Source of the DNA: Chloroflexi bacterium OLB15
Lineage (GTDB): Bacteria; Chloroflexota; Anaerolineae; Aggregatilineales; Phototrophicaceae
Direction of reading: 5' to 3'
NCBI GenBank assembly: GCA_001567085.1
Contig: LMZS01000072.1
Coordinates: 1 to 64,000 of the forward strand
Length of the DNA stretch: 64,000 nucleotides
Shown here: positions 16,187 through 24,214 of the stretch, in pieces
How the letters are laid out: each line of letters starts with the position of its first letter
Numbering within the stretch: the first letter of the stretch is position 1
The notes under the pieces: model-generated
The model's input: the letters and a program-made list of their open reading frames with translations, nothing else
What the model was told of the DNA's origin: nothing
The model's database searches: none
Program-made: the position numbers and the translations under genes

Positions 16187-16843
16187 ATGAGCCTATATGA
16201 TTATGGGCGCATTCTGCTGCGTCGCGGTTGGATTGTCGTGCTGCTGGCAGTGCTCGCTGCTGGCGCCGCGTTTTTCTTCAGCCGCCAAATTACACCGATC
16301 TACCGCGCCTCGCAGGTGATCTTAATTCAACCGGCGCGTAATGACCTTGGCCTTACTGAAGCTGCTACTCGTCTGATGAATTCATATCAGATCTATCTGA
16401 ATAGCTCGCGAATCGCCCAACAGGTCATTGATAACCTTCAACTGGATATGACCCCCACCGATTTGCTCGGTGATGTCACCATCCAATCTAATCGCGATTT
16501 CCTCACCGTCCAAATTGACGTGGAATTACAGGATTGCGCCATCGCCAGCGATGTTGCCCGTGTATGGGGCGATCAACTGGTGGTATACCGCAACACTGAA
16601 AACCAGCGTTCGCGTCTTGAGGATCGTATCGAAGCGATTCCTGTAGATAACCCCAAATGCCCGACCAGCACCACGCCTAACGTGCTGATCAACACCATCG
16701 CAGGCGGCATTTTAGGGGCGTTACTAGGCGTAATTCTGGTATTCGTTCTGGAATATCTTGAGAGCAGCACGGTACGCCGCCGCGATGACGTAGAACGCGC
16801 GCTCGATTTACCAGTATTAGCCAGTATTCCCCACAAAGATTGA
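16187..16843 (+). CDS. Wzz-like polysaccharide co-polymerase / chain-length protein
   Basis: A 218-residue inner-membrane protein with two helices (about 14-34 and 165-188) flanking an extracytoplasmic Wzz domain; the C-terminus (RRRDDVERALDLPVLASIPHKD) is cytosolic and typical of the YveK/CapA class that works with a separate BY-kinase-like ATPase. That ATPase is the next gene, 8 bases on. ATG 16187 follows GGAGGG, though with only three bases between; ATG 16166 in the same frame has no ribosome site. It opens the exopolysaccharide locus. A TAGAAT at 16146-16151 may be its -10 element. Confidence 0.85.
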   Translation: MSLYDYGRILLRRGWIVVLLAVLAAGAAFFFSRQITPIYRASQVILIQPARNDLGLTEAATRLMNSYQIYLNSSRIAQQVIDNLQLDMTPTDLLGDVTIQSNRDFLTVQIDVELQDCAIASDVARVWGDQLVVYRNTENQRSRLEDRIEAIPVDNPKCPTSTTPNVLINTIAGGILGALLGVILVFVLEYLESSTVRRRDDVERALDLPVLASIPHKD

Positions 16844-16851
16844 GGATTTTC

Positions 16852-17499
16852 ATGGCGAACGCAAAGCTCATTACCCTGACAGATCCCCGTTCCTCTGCTG
16901 CCGAAGCATTCCGCACGCTGCGTACAAACCTGATCTTCAGCGGCGTTGAACGTACCCTGACCACCCTGGTGATCACGTCCGCAAAAAACGACGACGACAA
17001 AAGCGAAACGATTGCGAACCTTGCCGTCACCTTCGCCCAGTCTGGCAGCAAAACAATCCTTGTGGATGGCGATCTGCGTAACCCCGCCCAGCATACTGTT
17101 TGGGGGGTTAAGAATGATCGCGGGCTAACCACTATGATGCTTGAGCCTGAAGCGATGGCTAATCCGCCGCTGGTACAAACTGAAGTTGAGAATTTAGCGC
17201 TGCTGCCTAGCGGGGCGCTTCCCCCTGTGCCTTCAGATTTGTTTAGCAGCCAGCGCATGAGCGAAGTTTTAGGCGTTTTGAAAGCGCGCGCAAATTACGT
17301 CATTTTCGATGCCCCGCCGGTGTTGAGCGCCAGCGATGCCGCGCTGCTGGCTTCAAGGCTGGATGGCATCTTGCTGGTGGTCAAAACAGGAAGCACACGG
17401 CGCGATCAGGTTGCGAGAGCGCGCGATGAACTCAACCGTATTCATGCCCGCTTGCTGGGTGCCGTGCTGACCAACGCTTCACGCGCAGATATGCGCTAG
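16852..17499 (+). CDS. CpsD/CapB-type P-loop ATPase with degenerate Walker A
   Basis: A 215-residue MinD/Mrp-superfamily protein of the exopolysaccharide BY-kinase group, partner of the preceding Wzz-like membrane protein. AAEAFRTLRTNLIFS (16-30) is the family's N-terminal motif, ILVDGDLRNP (69-78) is Walker A-prime, and YVIFDAPPVL is Walker B. The Walker A segment reads SAKNDDDKSET (43-53) where the family usually has SxxPGEGKST(T). The Lys and Ser remain but both glycines are replaced by Asp. No Tyr cluster ends the protein. It may bind nucleotide weakly or act without tyrosine phosphorylation. ATG 16852 follows TGAGG; a TTG at 16840 overlaps the upstream stop. Confidence 0.82.
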   Translation: MANAKLITLTDPRSSAAEAFRTLRTNLIFSGVERTLTTLVITSAKNDDDKSETIANLAVTFAQSGSKTILVDGDLRNPAQHTVWGVKNDRGLTTMMLEPEAMANPPLVQTEVENLALLPSGALPPVPSDLFSSQRMSEVLGVLKARANYVIFDAPPVLSASDAALLASRLDGILLVVKTGSTRRDQVARARDELNRIHARLLGAVLTNASRADMR

Positions 17500-17558
17500 G
17501 CTAGCCAGCAGTATCATCTTTCGTATTTGTAATTGTGGCGCACATGGAGAGAGTGGCG

Positions 17559-18632
17559 ATGAAAGGGCTGATCCTCAGCGGTGGTAAAGGCACACGACTC
17601 TATCCTCTCACCTATACACTGGCAAAACAGCTCGTCCCCGTCGCCAATAAACCGGTACTCGTCCGTGTGATTGAGTTGATCCGCGATGCTGGCGTCAATG
17701 AAATTGGGATCATCATCGCGCCGAATACAGGGGACGAAATTCGCGCGGCAGTTGGGGATGGTTCGCGTTGGGGTGTCCACATCGAATACATCTTGCAAGC
17801 CTCACCCGATGGCCTCGCCCACGCTGTCAAGATCGCTCAGCCGTTCATCGGCGATGACCGCTTTGTGATGTTTCTTGGCGATAACGTGATTCAAGGTGGC
17901 ATCAAAACCTTAATCGCTGACTTTGCCAACCATGAGTGGAACAGCCAGATTGTGCTGAAACAGGTAGACAACCCGCGATCCTTCGGCGTTGCGAAACTAC
18001 GCGCAGACGGCTCGATTGAGAAGCTCATCGAAAAGCCGCAAAACCCGCCCAGCAATCTGGCTTTAGTGGGCATTTACATGTTCGACCACCATGTTTTTGA
18101 AGCCGTGAACAGCATTCAACCATCCCAGCGGGGTGAATATGAGATCACAGATGCGATCCAGTGGCTAATAGATCATGGCTATGTGGTGCAGCCCCACGTA
18201 CATCAGGGATGGTGGATTGATACCGGCAAGGCCGCCGATATGCTGGAAGCCAATGCCAGCGTACTTGATGAAACAACGCCAGCCATTGCGCCGGATGCGG
18301 TGATTGAAAATTCGCAGGTAGACCGGCGGGTGACGATCCAATCTGGCGCGCAAATTATCAACAGCATTGTGCGCGGGCCATCTATCATCGGCGAAGGGAC
18401 GATTATCCGCGATAGTTATATCGGGCCGCACACCAGCATTTATCATCATGTCGTCGTTGATCGATGCGAAATAGACCGCTGTATCGTGCTGGAGCACAGC
18501 GAAATTCGCCACCTTCCGGCTAGATTGCATGACAGCCTGATCGGTCGCTATGCTAAAGTCTTACGCCGTGAAACGCGCCCACTTGCCCTGACCATGAATC
18601 TTGGCGATCACAGCAGCGTAGAAATTATCTGA
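17559..18632 (+). CDS. rmlA: Glucose-1-phosphate thymidylyltransferase, long form
   Basis: A 357-residue nucleotidyltransferase that makes dTDP-glucose from dTTP and glucose-1-phosphate. The pyrophosphorylase signature LSGGKGTRLYPLT is at 6-18, with LGDNV and the sugar-binding region (EKP, WWIDTGK) following. After about residue 235 comes a left-handed beta-helix (hexapeptide) domain (IAPDAVIENSQVDRRVTIQ, GPSIIGEGTIIRDSYIGP) that distinguishes the long actinobacterial/archaeal-type enzymes from E. coli RmlA. ATG 17559 has GGAGAG about 7 bases upstream; upstream in-frame starts lack one. It feeds rmlB two genes on. Confidence 0.9.
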   Translation: MKGLILSGGKGTRLYPLTYTLAKQLVPVANKPVLVRVIELIRDAGVNEIGIIIAPNTGDEIRAAVGDGSRWGVHIEYILQASPDGLAHAVKIAQPFIGDDRFVMFLGDNVIQGGIKTLIADFANHEWNSQIVLKQVDNPRSFGVAKLRADGSIEKLIEKPQNPPSNLALVGIYMFDHHVFEAVNSIQPSQRGEYEITDAIQWLIDHGYVVQPHVHQGWWIDTGKAADMLEANASVLDETTPAIAPDAVIENSQVDRRVTIQSGAQIINSIVRGPSIIGEGTIIRDSYIGPHTSIYHHVVVDRCEIDRCIVLEHSEIRHLPARLHDSLIGRYAKVLRRETRPLALTMNLGDHSSVEII

Positions 18633-18657
18633 ACAAATTGAAGGAAACCACTTACGA

Positions 18658-19560
18658 ATGAGCGAAATGACTATTCGAGCAATTGCGCTGGATATTGACG
18701 GTACGCTGCTCAATAGCAAGCACGAACTCACACCCGAAGTCGAAAAAGCGCTGCGTGATGCCGCAAATCAACATGTACAGATCATTCTGGCAACCGGCAA
18801 ATCACGTAATTCCGCTGTCCACCTGATCAAACATCTGAAGCTGGAAACTTACGGCATCTATTTGCAAGGCACCGCCATTTATGACGCTTCCGGCAAAATC
18901 ACGCATCAGAAAACGCTTGATCCAGATTTACTGCGCCGTGTAATCACCTATGTGGATGATCGCGATTTCTCGGTCATTGCTTACAGCGGCACCCGCATCC
19001 TGGCGCGCAGTGTGAATGCTGACATGAGTGAATCCACGACCAAATATCACGAGCCAGTTCCCGAAGCTATCGGCGCGCTGCAAAACGTCGTCGGAACGCT
19101 GCCAATCAACAAGATTATGATGATTGGCGAGCCTCGCGCGATCACGGCGCTGCGCTGGCAGTTGAATATTCAACTGGGTGGCGCTGCCCGGTTAGTGCAA
19201 GCCGGGTTAAGCAATATGCTGGAAATGCTGCCGCTGGGATCAGGAAAAGGCCCTGCGCTGGCTACCCTTCTCCAGGACTTGAAGATTTCGCCTGCTGAAG
19301 TGATGGCCGTTGGCGATGCTGAAAATGACATCGAAATGCTTCAACTGGTGGGCGTCGGGGTCGCAATGGGGCAAGCCGAGCAGATCGTGAAAGATGCTGC
19401 CGTTCATGTCACAGCCTCAAATGACGATCATGGCGTTGCCCGCGCCATTGAAAAATTCGTCATCAGGCAGCAGCCATCACCAGCGCCAGCAGTTGAAGAT
19501 GCAGCAACAACCGTCATTCGCCTTACGCCACCGGCAAACGCCAGCGGAGAGCATTCATGA
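18658..19560 (+). CDS. Cof-type HAD phosphatase
   Basis: A 300-residue haloacid-dehalogenase hydrolase of the Cof/type IIB class (sugar phosphate or cofactor phosphatases). Motif 1 is ALDIDGTLL with nucleophile D12 and acid D14. The type II cap lies about residues 85-190, and motif 4 is AVGDAENDIEML near 225. The C-terminal about 35 residues are Ala/Pro-rich and probably disordered. It lies between rmlA and rmlB and overlaps rmlB by 4 bases (ATGA), so it is part of the operon. A role in sugar-phosphate turnover is inferred from position only. The start follows GAAGGAAA. Confidence 0.88.
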   Translation: MSEMTIRAIALDIDGTLLNSKHELTPEVEKALRDAANQHVQIILATGKSRNSAVHLIKHLKLETYGIYLQGTAIYDASGKITHQKTLDPDLLRRVITYVDDRDFSVIAYSGTRILARSVNADMSESTTKYHEPVPEAIGALQNVVGTLPINKIMMIGEPRAITALRWQLNIQLGGAARLVQAGLSNMLEMLPLGSGKGPALATLLQDLKISPAEVMAVGDAENDIEMLQLVGVGVAMGQAEQIVKDAAVHVTASNDDHGVARAIEKFVIRQQPSPAPAVEDAATTVIRLTPPANASGEHS

Positions 19561-20582
19561 AAAATATTCTCGTCACCGGCGCGGCAGGTTTTATCGGCAG
19601 CGCTTTTGCCCGCTACATGGTGCACGCCTATCCGCAGTACAACATCATCGTTTACGACAAGCTGACGTATGCCGGCAATCTTGAGAACCTGCTGCCAATC
19701 TCCGATGAGCCGAATTATCGTTTCGTACAGGGCGATATTGCGGATCGTGCCGTTGTGCAGCGATCTTTCAACGAATATGAAATCGATACTGTCGTCAATT
19801 TCGCCGCCGAAAGCCATGTAGACCGCAGTATTTTGCAGGCAGATGCGTTCATCCATACCGATGTTGTCGGCGTCTACATCCTGCTGGATACCGCGAAGCA
19901 GCATGGCATTGAACGTTTCCTGCACGTCTCTACCGATGAGGTCTATGGCGACATCCACGCCGGTTTCTCGGTGGAAACCGATGGTTTCGCGCCCAACAGC
20001 CCCTATGCTGCCAGCAAAGCAGGCGGCGAAATGATGGTGCGCGCCTATCACATCACACACGGCATGAATACAGTGGTTACGCGCGGCAGCAACACCTACG
20101 GGCCGTATCAGTATCCCGAAAAGCTGCTCCCCTTCTTCATCACTGAAGCCATTGATGATCACCGGCTTCCCGTATACGGCGATGGCAAACAGGTACGCGA
20201 TTGGCTGTTTGTTGAGGATCACGTAACCGGCATTGATACCGCGTTGCATCACGGCAAAGCTGGCGAAGCCTATAACATCGCAGGGGAAGACTTACATGAA
20301 AATATTGATGTCACCCATAGGCTGCTATCGCTTTTAGGCAAATCCGAAAACCTGATCAAGCATGTGCCTGACCGCGAAGGCCATGATCGCCGTTACGCCA
20401 TGAACTGCGACAAGCTGCGCGCGCTGGGCTGGAAGCAGCAGTTTAATTTCACCGACGGGTTAGAAGCCACCGTAAATTGGTATCGCGATAATGCCTGGTG
20501 GTGGCGCAAAATCAAGACGGGCGATTATCTCGAATACTACCGCCAGCAGTATGCGGCGCGTTTAGCCGCATCTGAAGGATAA
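19557..20582 (+). CDS. rmlB: dTDP-glucose 4,6-dehydratase
   Basis: A 341-residue short-chain dehydrogenase-type enzyme that converts dTDP-glucose to dTDP-4-keto-6-deoxyglucose using bound NAD. The NAD motif GAAGFIGS is at 8-15. The T126-D127-E128 motif of dehydratases (HVSTDEVYGD) and Y150xxxK154 are intact, and NTYGPYQYPEKLLP follows. It is the hub of the cluster. Its product can go to rhamnose via RmlC/RmlD or to 4-aminosugars via a WecE-type transaminase, one of which is encoded at 43.5 kb. Confidence 0.95.
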   Translation: MKNILVTGAAGFIGSAFARYMVHAYPQYNIIVYDKLTYAGNLENLLPISDEPNYRFVQGDIADRAVVQRSFNEYEIDTVVNFAAESHVDRSILQADAFIHTDVVGVYILLDTAKQHGIERFLHVSTDEVYGDIHAGFSVETDGFAPNSPYAASKAGGEMMVRAYHITHGMNTVVTRGSNTYGPYQYPEKLLPFFITEAIDDHRLPVYGDGKQVRDWLFVEDHVTGIDTALHHGKAGEAYNIAGEDLHENIDVTHRLLSLLGKSENLIKHVPDREGHDRRYAMNCDKLRALGWKQQFNFTDGLEATVNWYRDNAWWWRKIKTGDYLEYYRQQYAARLAASEG

Positions 20583-20589
20583 TCACACC

Positions 20590-20958
20590 ATGCGTGCGGC
20601 AAAATACAAGCTCACCACCGCTGAAAAGGCGACCGCTAAAGAAGAAATGCGCGCCGCCCTCATTGATGCCGCCCGCAAGCGCGAACTTATCACCTATTCG
20701 GAATTATGCCTGCGCATCCCTGGCGTAGGCTTATACCCACACTCGTTTATCTTCACCCAACTGCTGCGCGAAGTATGCCATGAAGAATACGCCAAAGGGC
20801 ATCGCCAGCTCTGTGCGCTGGTCGTCAGGAAAGCAACCGGCATGCCCGGCGGCGGCTACTTTTCCGATACCGCCCCCCTCAAGCGTGACTTTGGCGATTT
20901 GGTTGCGGAATGGCGTGCCGATGTTGAAGATGTTTTTGAATACTGGAGTACCCACTAA
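20590..20958 (+). CDS. Small conserved-looking protein of unknown function
   Basis: A 122-residue protein, soluble, with a helical basic N-terminus (residues 1-45). Then comes LITYSELCLRIPGVGLYPHSFIFTQ in pieces resembling a winged-helix fold, a central ALVVRKATGMPGGGYF (about 77-92) and an acidic C-terminus (DLVAEWRADVEDVFEYW). I have a vague memory of ALVV-K-TG-PG-GFF motifs in small proteins near DNA-modification genes, but cannot name a family. It starts 7 bases after rmlB and its stop shares one base with the rmlD start, so it is fully embedded in the sugar operon. It is too short and lacks the motifs to be the missing RmlC epimerase. Confidence 0.7.
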   Translation: MRAAKYKLTTAEKATAKEEMRAALIDAARKRELITYSELCLRIPGVGLYPHSFIFTQLLREVCHEEYAKGHRQLCALVVRKATGMPGGGYFSDTAPLKRDFGDLVAEWRADVEDVFEYWSTH

Positions 20959-21812
20959 TGCGTGTCCTGATCACTGGCGCGCGCGGCAGGCTGGGTAGTG
21001 CGCTGCTCGCACAGCTCGCCGGCAAAAACCATGCTTTGACCGGCATTGATATTCAAGAACTCGATGTCACCAATTTCAACGCCACCCGCGATCTGATCAA
21101 GGAAATCGCGCCAGAAATGATCATTCATGCAGCAGCCTGGACGGATGTTGACGGCTGCGCGAAAGAGCCTGACCGCGCCATCGTACAAAATGGCTTTGGC
21201 GCGGGGCATGTCGCTCAGGCCGCCGCAGCCATAAACGCCCGCGTGATCTACATTAGCAGTAACGAAGTGTTTGACGGCAAATTGAGCCGCCCCTATCGCG
21301 AATATGACATCACCAACCCCGTCAATCCCTATGGCTACAGCAAGTGGGTGGGCGAACAGATGGTACGGGAAGCATCTCCCCGTCATCAGATTGTGCGTAC
21401 TTCATGGCTATTCGCGCATGGCGGGAAAAACTTCATCCAATCTATCCTCCGTGCCGCCGCCGAAGGAAAGCCGCTCAAAGTGGTCACGGATGAGGTCGCC
21501 AGCCCAACATACACGGATGATCTGGCTGCTGCTTTAACCCAACTAGTAGATATAGAGCGCTGTGGCACTTACCACCTCGTGAATCAAGGCTGCTGCTCGC
21601 GCTACGAATTTGCCCGCTATGTGCTGGATAACGCCGGATTCAACCACGTTGCTATCGAGCCTATCCTGTCCGCCAGTTGGCAGCGCGCATCCACCCCGCC
21701 CCCATTCTCGCCGTTAGAAAATCTCGCCGGAACAGTGGTTGGCATTACATTACGCTCATGGCAGGACGCTGTAGCCGCGTTTCTGGATCGTGAAGGCTTG
21801 CTGCGTTCATGA
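20958..21812 (+). CDS. rmlD: dTDP-4-dehydrorhamnose reductase family protein
   Basis: A 284-residue SDR enzyme that reduces dTDP-4-keto-rhamnose with NADPH. GARGRLGS (7-14) is the cofactor loop, and the catalytic Y125xxxK129 lies in NPYGYSKWVGE. IIHAAAWTDVDGCAKEP, ISSNEVFDG and RTSWLFAHGGKNF are hallmark RmlD segments. The final 60 residues are less typical. No rmlC (3,5-epimerase) is seen in the window, so rhamnose synthesis would need one elsewhere. The start codon overlaps the previous stop (TAATG), a sign of coupling. Confidence 0.9.
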   Translation: MRVLITGARGRLGSALLAQLAGKNHALTGIDIQELDVTNFNATRDLIKEIAPEMIIHAAAWTDVDGCAKEPDRAIVQNGFGAGHVAQAAAAINARVIYISSNEVFDGKLSRPYREYDITNPVNPYGYSKWVGEQMVREASPRHQIVRTSWLFAHGGKNFIQSILRAAAEGKPLKVVTDEVASPTYTDDLAAALTQLVDIERCGTYHLVNQGCCSRYEFARYVLDNAGFNHVAIEPILSASWQRASTPPPFSPLENLAGTVVGITLRSWQDAVAAFLDREGLLRS

Positions 21813-22768
21813 TCGATTCCCCGCTGTTCTCAGTGATCATTCCAAACTGGAATGGGCGTGAATATCTAAAAACCTGTTTGGACGCGCTTTTGCGACAGAA
21901 CTATTCGCCTTTAGAAATCATCGTCGTGGATAACGCCTCAACCGACGGATCGCAGGCTTATATCAAGCAGCATTATCCGCAGGTAATCTTGCTTGAACTG
22001 CCCGTAAATCGTGGGTTTACAGGCGCTTGTAATGCTGGCATAGCCATCGCTGGCGGTGAATATCTATCGCTGCTCAACAATGACACTGAAGCTGATGATA
22101 ACTGGGCAGCGGCGGTGATGGACGCTTTTAACCGCCATCCCGAAATCGGCAGCGTAGCCAGCAAAATGCTGTTGTTTGACCAGCGTGATCGCATCCACAC
22201 GGCTGGCGATTTTTTCACAACCGATGGTCGTGCGGGTAATCGCGGGGTCTGGCAGCAGGATCATGCCGATTTCGATCATGAACAATTTGTCTTTAGCGCG
22301 TGCGGCGGTTCCAGCGCCTACCGGCGTGCCATGTTGGATCAGATCGGGGTGCTGGACGACGATTTCTTCTTCCTGCTGGAAGATGTTGATCTAGGTTGGC
22401 GCGCGCAGTTGGCAGGTTGGCGCTGTCTTTACACACCGCTAGCGGTCGTTTATCATCATCTTTCGGCTACAGGGGGCGGCGCCACCGCCAGTTATTATGA
22501 TGGGCGCAACAGCCTGTGGCTGCTGGTCAAGAATTATCCGGCTGAGCTGTGGCGTAAATATTTCCGCCAGATAATGCGCAGGCAGGCAAAAATAGCTTTT
22601 GCCGCGCTGCGGGCATGGCGCGGAAAAGAAGCGCGCGCGCATTTGCGCGGTATGATTGCCGGATGGCTGGGGGTGCCAAAGCAGTTAGGCAAGCGCCGGC
22701 AGGTGCAGCATCTGCGGCAGGTTTCCGTCGCAGAGTTGGAATCGCAGCTTTCGCCGCCTCAGGATTAG
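21809..22768 (+). CDS. Family 2 glycosyltransferase (rhamnosyltransferase-like)
   Basis: A 319-residue GT-A fold enzyme. SVIIPNWNGREYLKTC (8-23) and VVDNASTDGS (about 40-49) form the nucleotide-sugar site; LLNNDTEADDNW carries the metal-binding acidic pair. CGGSSAYRR and FFFLLEDVDLGWRAQLAG are typical of the WcaA/WbbL-like group that often adds rhamnose. No membrane helix; a basic C-terminus (residues 250-319) may bind the membrane. It overlaps rmlD by 4 bases (ATGA). Donor sugar dTDP-rhamnose is likely from context but not proven. Confidence 0.88.
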   Translation: MIDSPLFSVIIPNWNGREYLKTCLDALLRQNYSPLEIIVVDNASTDGSQAYIKQHYPQVILLELPVNRGFTGACNAGIAIAGGEYLSLLNNDTEADDNWAAAVMDAFNRHPEIGSVASKMLLFDQRDRIHTAGDFFTTDGRAGNRGVWQQDHADFDHEQFVFSACGGSSAYRRAMLDQIGVLDDDFFFLLEDVDLGWRAQLAGWRCLYTPLAVVYHHLSATGGGATASYYDGRNSLWLLVKNYPAELWRKYFRQIMRRQAKIAFAALRAWRGKEARAHLRGMIAGWLGVPKQLGKRRQVQHLRQVSVAELESQLSPPQD

Positions 22769-22825
22769 TTTCGTAACTGCCGGCCATGCGCTGGCTTACG
22801 GGCAATCGAAACAGGAGTTTCCAAT

Positions 22826-23602
22826 TTGTCGTCTCAGGAACGCCCGGCAGCCTTGCCGCTGCTCTCAATCATCATCCCTGCGCTGAATGAAGAGCTGCGG
22901 CTTCCGCCTAGCCTTGAGAAAATTGATTCTTTTCTCCAAACGCAAAATTATTCAGCAGAAGTGATCGTCGTTGATAATGGCAGCAAAGACCGCACCGCCG
23001 AAATTGTGCAGGCGTATGCGGCAACCCATCCCTATGTGCGCCTGATTCAACTTAAAGAGCGTGGCAAAGGGCGCGCTGTTAAAGCCGGTATGCTGGCAGC
23101 GCATGGCGATTACCGCTTCATCTGCGATACCGATCTCTCCATGCCCATTGAAGAAGTGGTTAAATTTTTGCCGCCCGCCGTTGGCGATTACGATATCAGT
23201 ATCGCCACCCGTGAAGGCAAAGGCGCGCAGCGTATCGGCGAGCCAGAATACCGCCACCTGATGGGACGTGTGAACAACCTGATCATCAAAGTGATGGCTA
23301 TCCGCGAATTTGAGGACACCCAATGCGGCTTCAAAATGTTTAACCGCCGCAGCGCCGAAGATCTATTCTCTGTGCAGCAAATGAACGGCATCGGTTTTGA
23401 CGTAGAAATCCTGTTCATCGCCCTCAAACGCGGTTACAAAATTCGTGAAGTGCCGATCACCTGGTATTTCGATCCTGACAGCCGCATGCGTTTAGTGCAA
23501 GACTCGCTGAATATGCTGCGCGAAATCTGGCAAATTCGCCAGAACTGGCGAAAAGGCGTCTATGCCCCCACAACCGCCGAAAACAGCCCCGCTGGAATTT
23601 GA
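22826..23602 (+). CDS. Family 2 glycosyltransferase, polyprenyl-phosphate glucosyltransferase (ALG5)-like
   Basis: A 258-residue GT2 enzyme of the DPG-synthase type. SIIIPALNEELRLPPSL and VVDNGSKDRT are the N-terminal nucleotide-sugar motifs, and CDTDLSMPIEEV carries the DxD. TQCGFKMFNRR is the hallmark of dolichyl- and undecaprenyl-phosphate glycosyltransferases of this subgroup. The enzyme lacks a membrane segment. The start is TTG 22826, because AGGAG at 22812-22816 is correctly placed and no ATG is. Its last 41 bases overlap the rnhB gene in another frame. Confidence 0.88.
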   Translation: MSSQERPAALPLLSIIIPALNEELRLPPSLEKIDSFLQTQNYSAEVIVVDNGSKDRTAEIVQAYAATHPYVRLIQLKERGKGRAVKAGMLAAHGDYRFICDTDLSMPIEEVVKFLPPAVGDYDISIATREGKGAQRIGEPEYRHLMGRVNNLIIKVMAIREFEDTQCGFKMFNRRSAEDLFSVQQMNGIGFDVEILFIALKRGYKIREVPITWYFDPDSRMRLVQDSLNMLREIWQIRQNWRKGVYAPTTAENSPAGI

Positions 23603-24212
23603 AACAGCGCTCTGGGAACAGGGATGCCTGCGCGTGTTCGGCATTGATGAAGCCGGGCGCGGCGCATGGGCTGGCCCGGTAGTCGCGGCTGCCGTTTGCC
23701 TTCCTCACGATCATGCTGATCTGCATCATCTCTTTCGCGGCGTAAATGATAGCAAGCAGCTAACCCCGCCATTGCGCGAGTCTCTGGCGCTGCAAGTGCA
23801 GGCACACACCGCGCATTGGGCAGTTGGCGAAGCCTCAAACGAAGAAATTGATGCGCTTGGCATCGTTCCAGCGACGATGCTGGCAATGCGCCGGGCTATG
23901 GATGCAATTTGCCATGATGGCTGCGCGCCTGATCATCTGCTGCTTGATGCGCTGCGTTGGAATTATCACAACACACCGTTTACGCCGCTGATCAAGGGCG
24001 ACAGCCGCTCGTTAAGTATCGCTGCTGCCAGCATTCTCGCCAAAGTGCATCGTGACCATCTGATGATCGCCCTCAATGAGCAGTATCCCGGTTACAGTTT
24101 TGCCGAACACAAAGGCTATGGCACCGGGCAGCATCAGCAGGCATTGGATCATCTTGGCCCCTCGCCAGTACATCGTCGCTCTTTTGCGCCCATCCGCGCG
24201 CGGCTTTTTTAA
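23562..24212 (+). CDS. rnhB: Ribonuclease HII
   Basis: A 216-residue RNase H2 that removes ribonucleotides and RNA primers from DNA. GIDEAGRGAWAGPVVAAAV supplies D29 and E30 of the active site; LLLDAL and KGDSRSLSIAAASILAKVHRD hold the remaining acidic residues and the basic surface. EHKGYGTGQHQQAL closes the domain. It is a housekeeping gene inserted in the polysaccharide operon, overlapping the previous glycosyltransferase gene by 41 bases. The ATG at 23562 is the first start; a later start would remove only the divergent N-terminal 20 residues. Confidence 0.94.
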   Translation: MPPQPPKTAPLEFETALWEQGCLRVFGIDEAGRGAWAGPVVAAAVCLPHDHADLHHLFRGVNDSKQLTPPLRESLALQVQAHTAHWAVGEASNEEIDALGIVPATMLAMRRAMDAICHDGCAPDHLLLDALRWNYHNTPFTPLIKGDSRSLSIAAASILAKVHRDHLMIALNEQYPGYSFAEHKGYGTGQHQQALDHLGPSPVHRRSFAPIRARLF

Positions 24213-24214
24213 TC

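Noticed and set aside
19428-20252. A 274-codon minus-strand frame opposite rmlB and the HAD gene
   Set aside because: It is antisense to two well-supported genes and has no recognisable domain or start signal.
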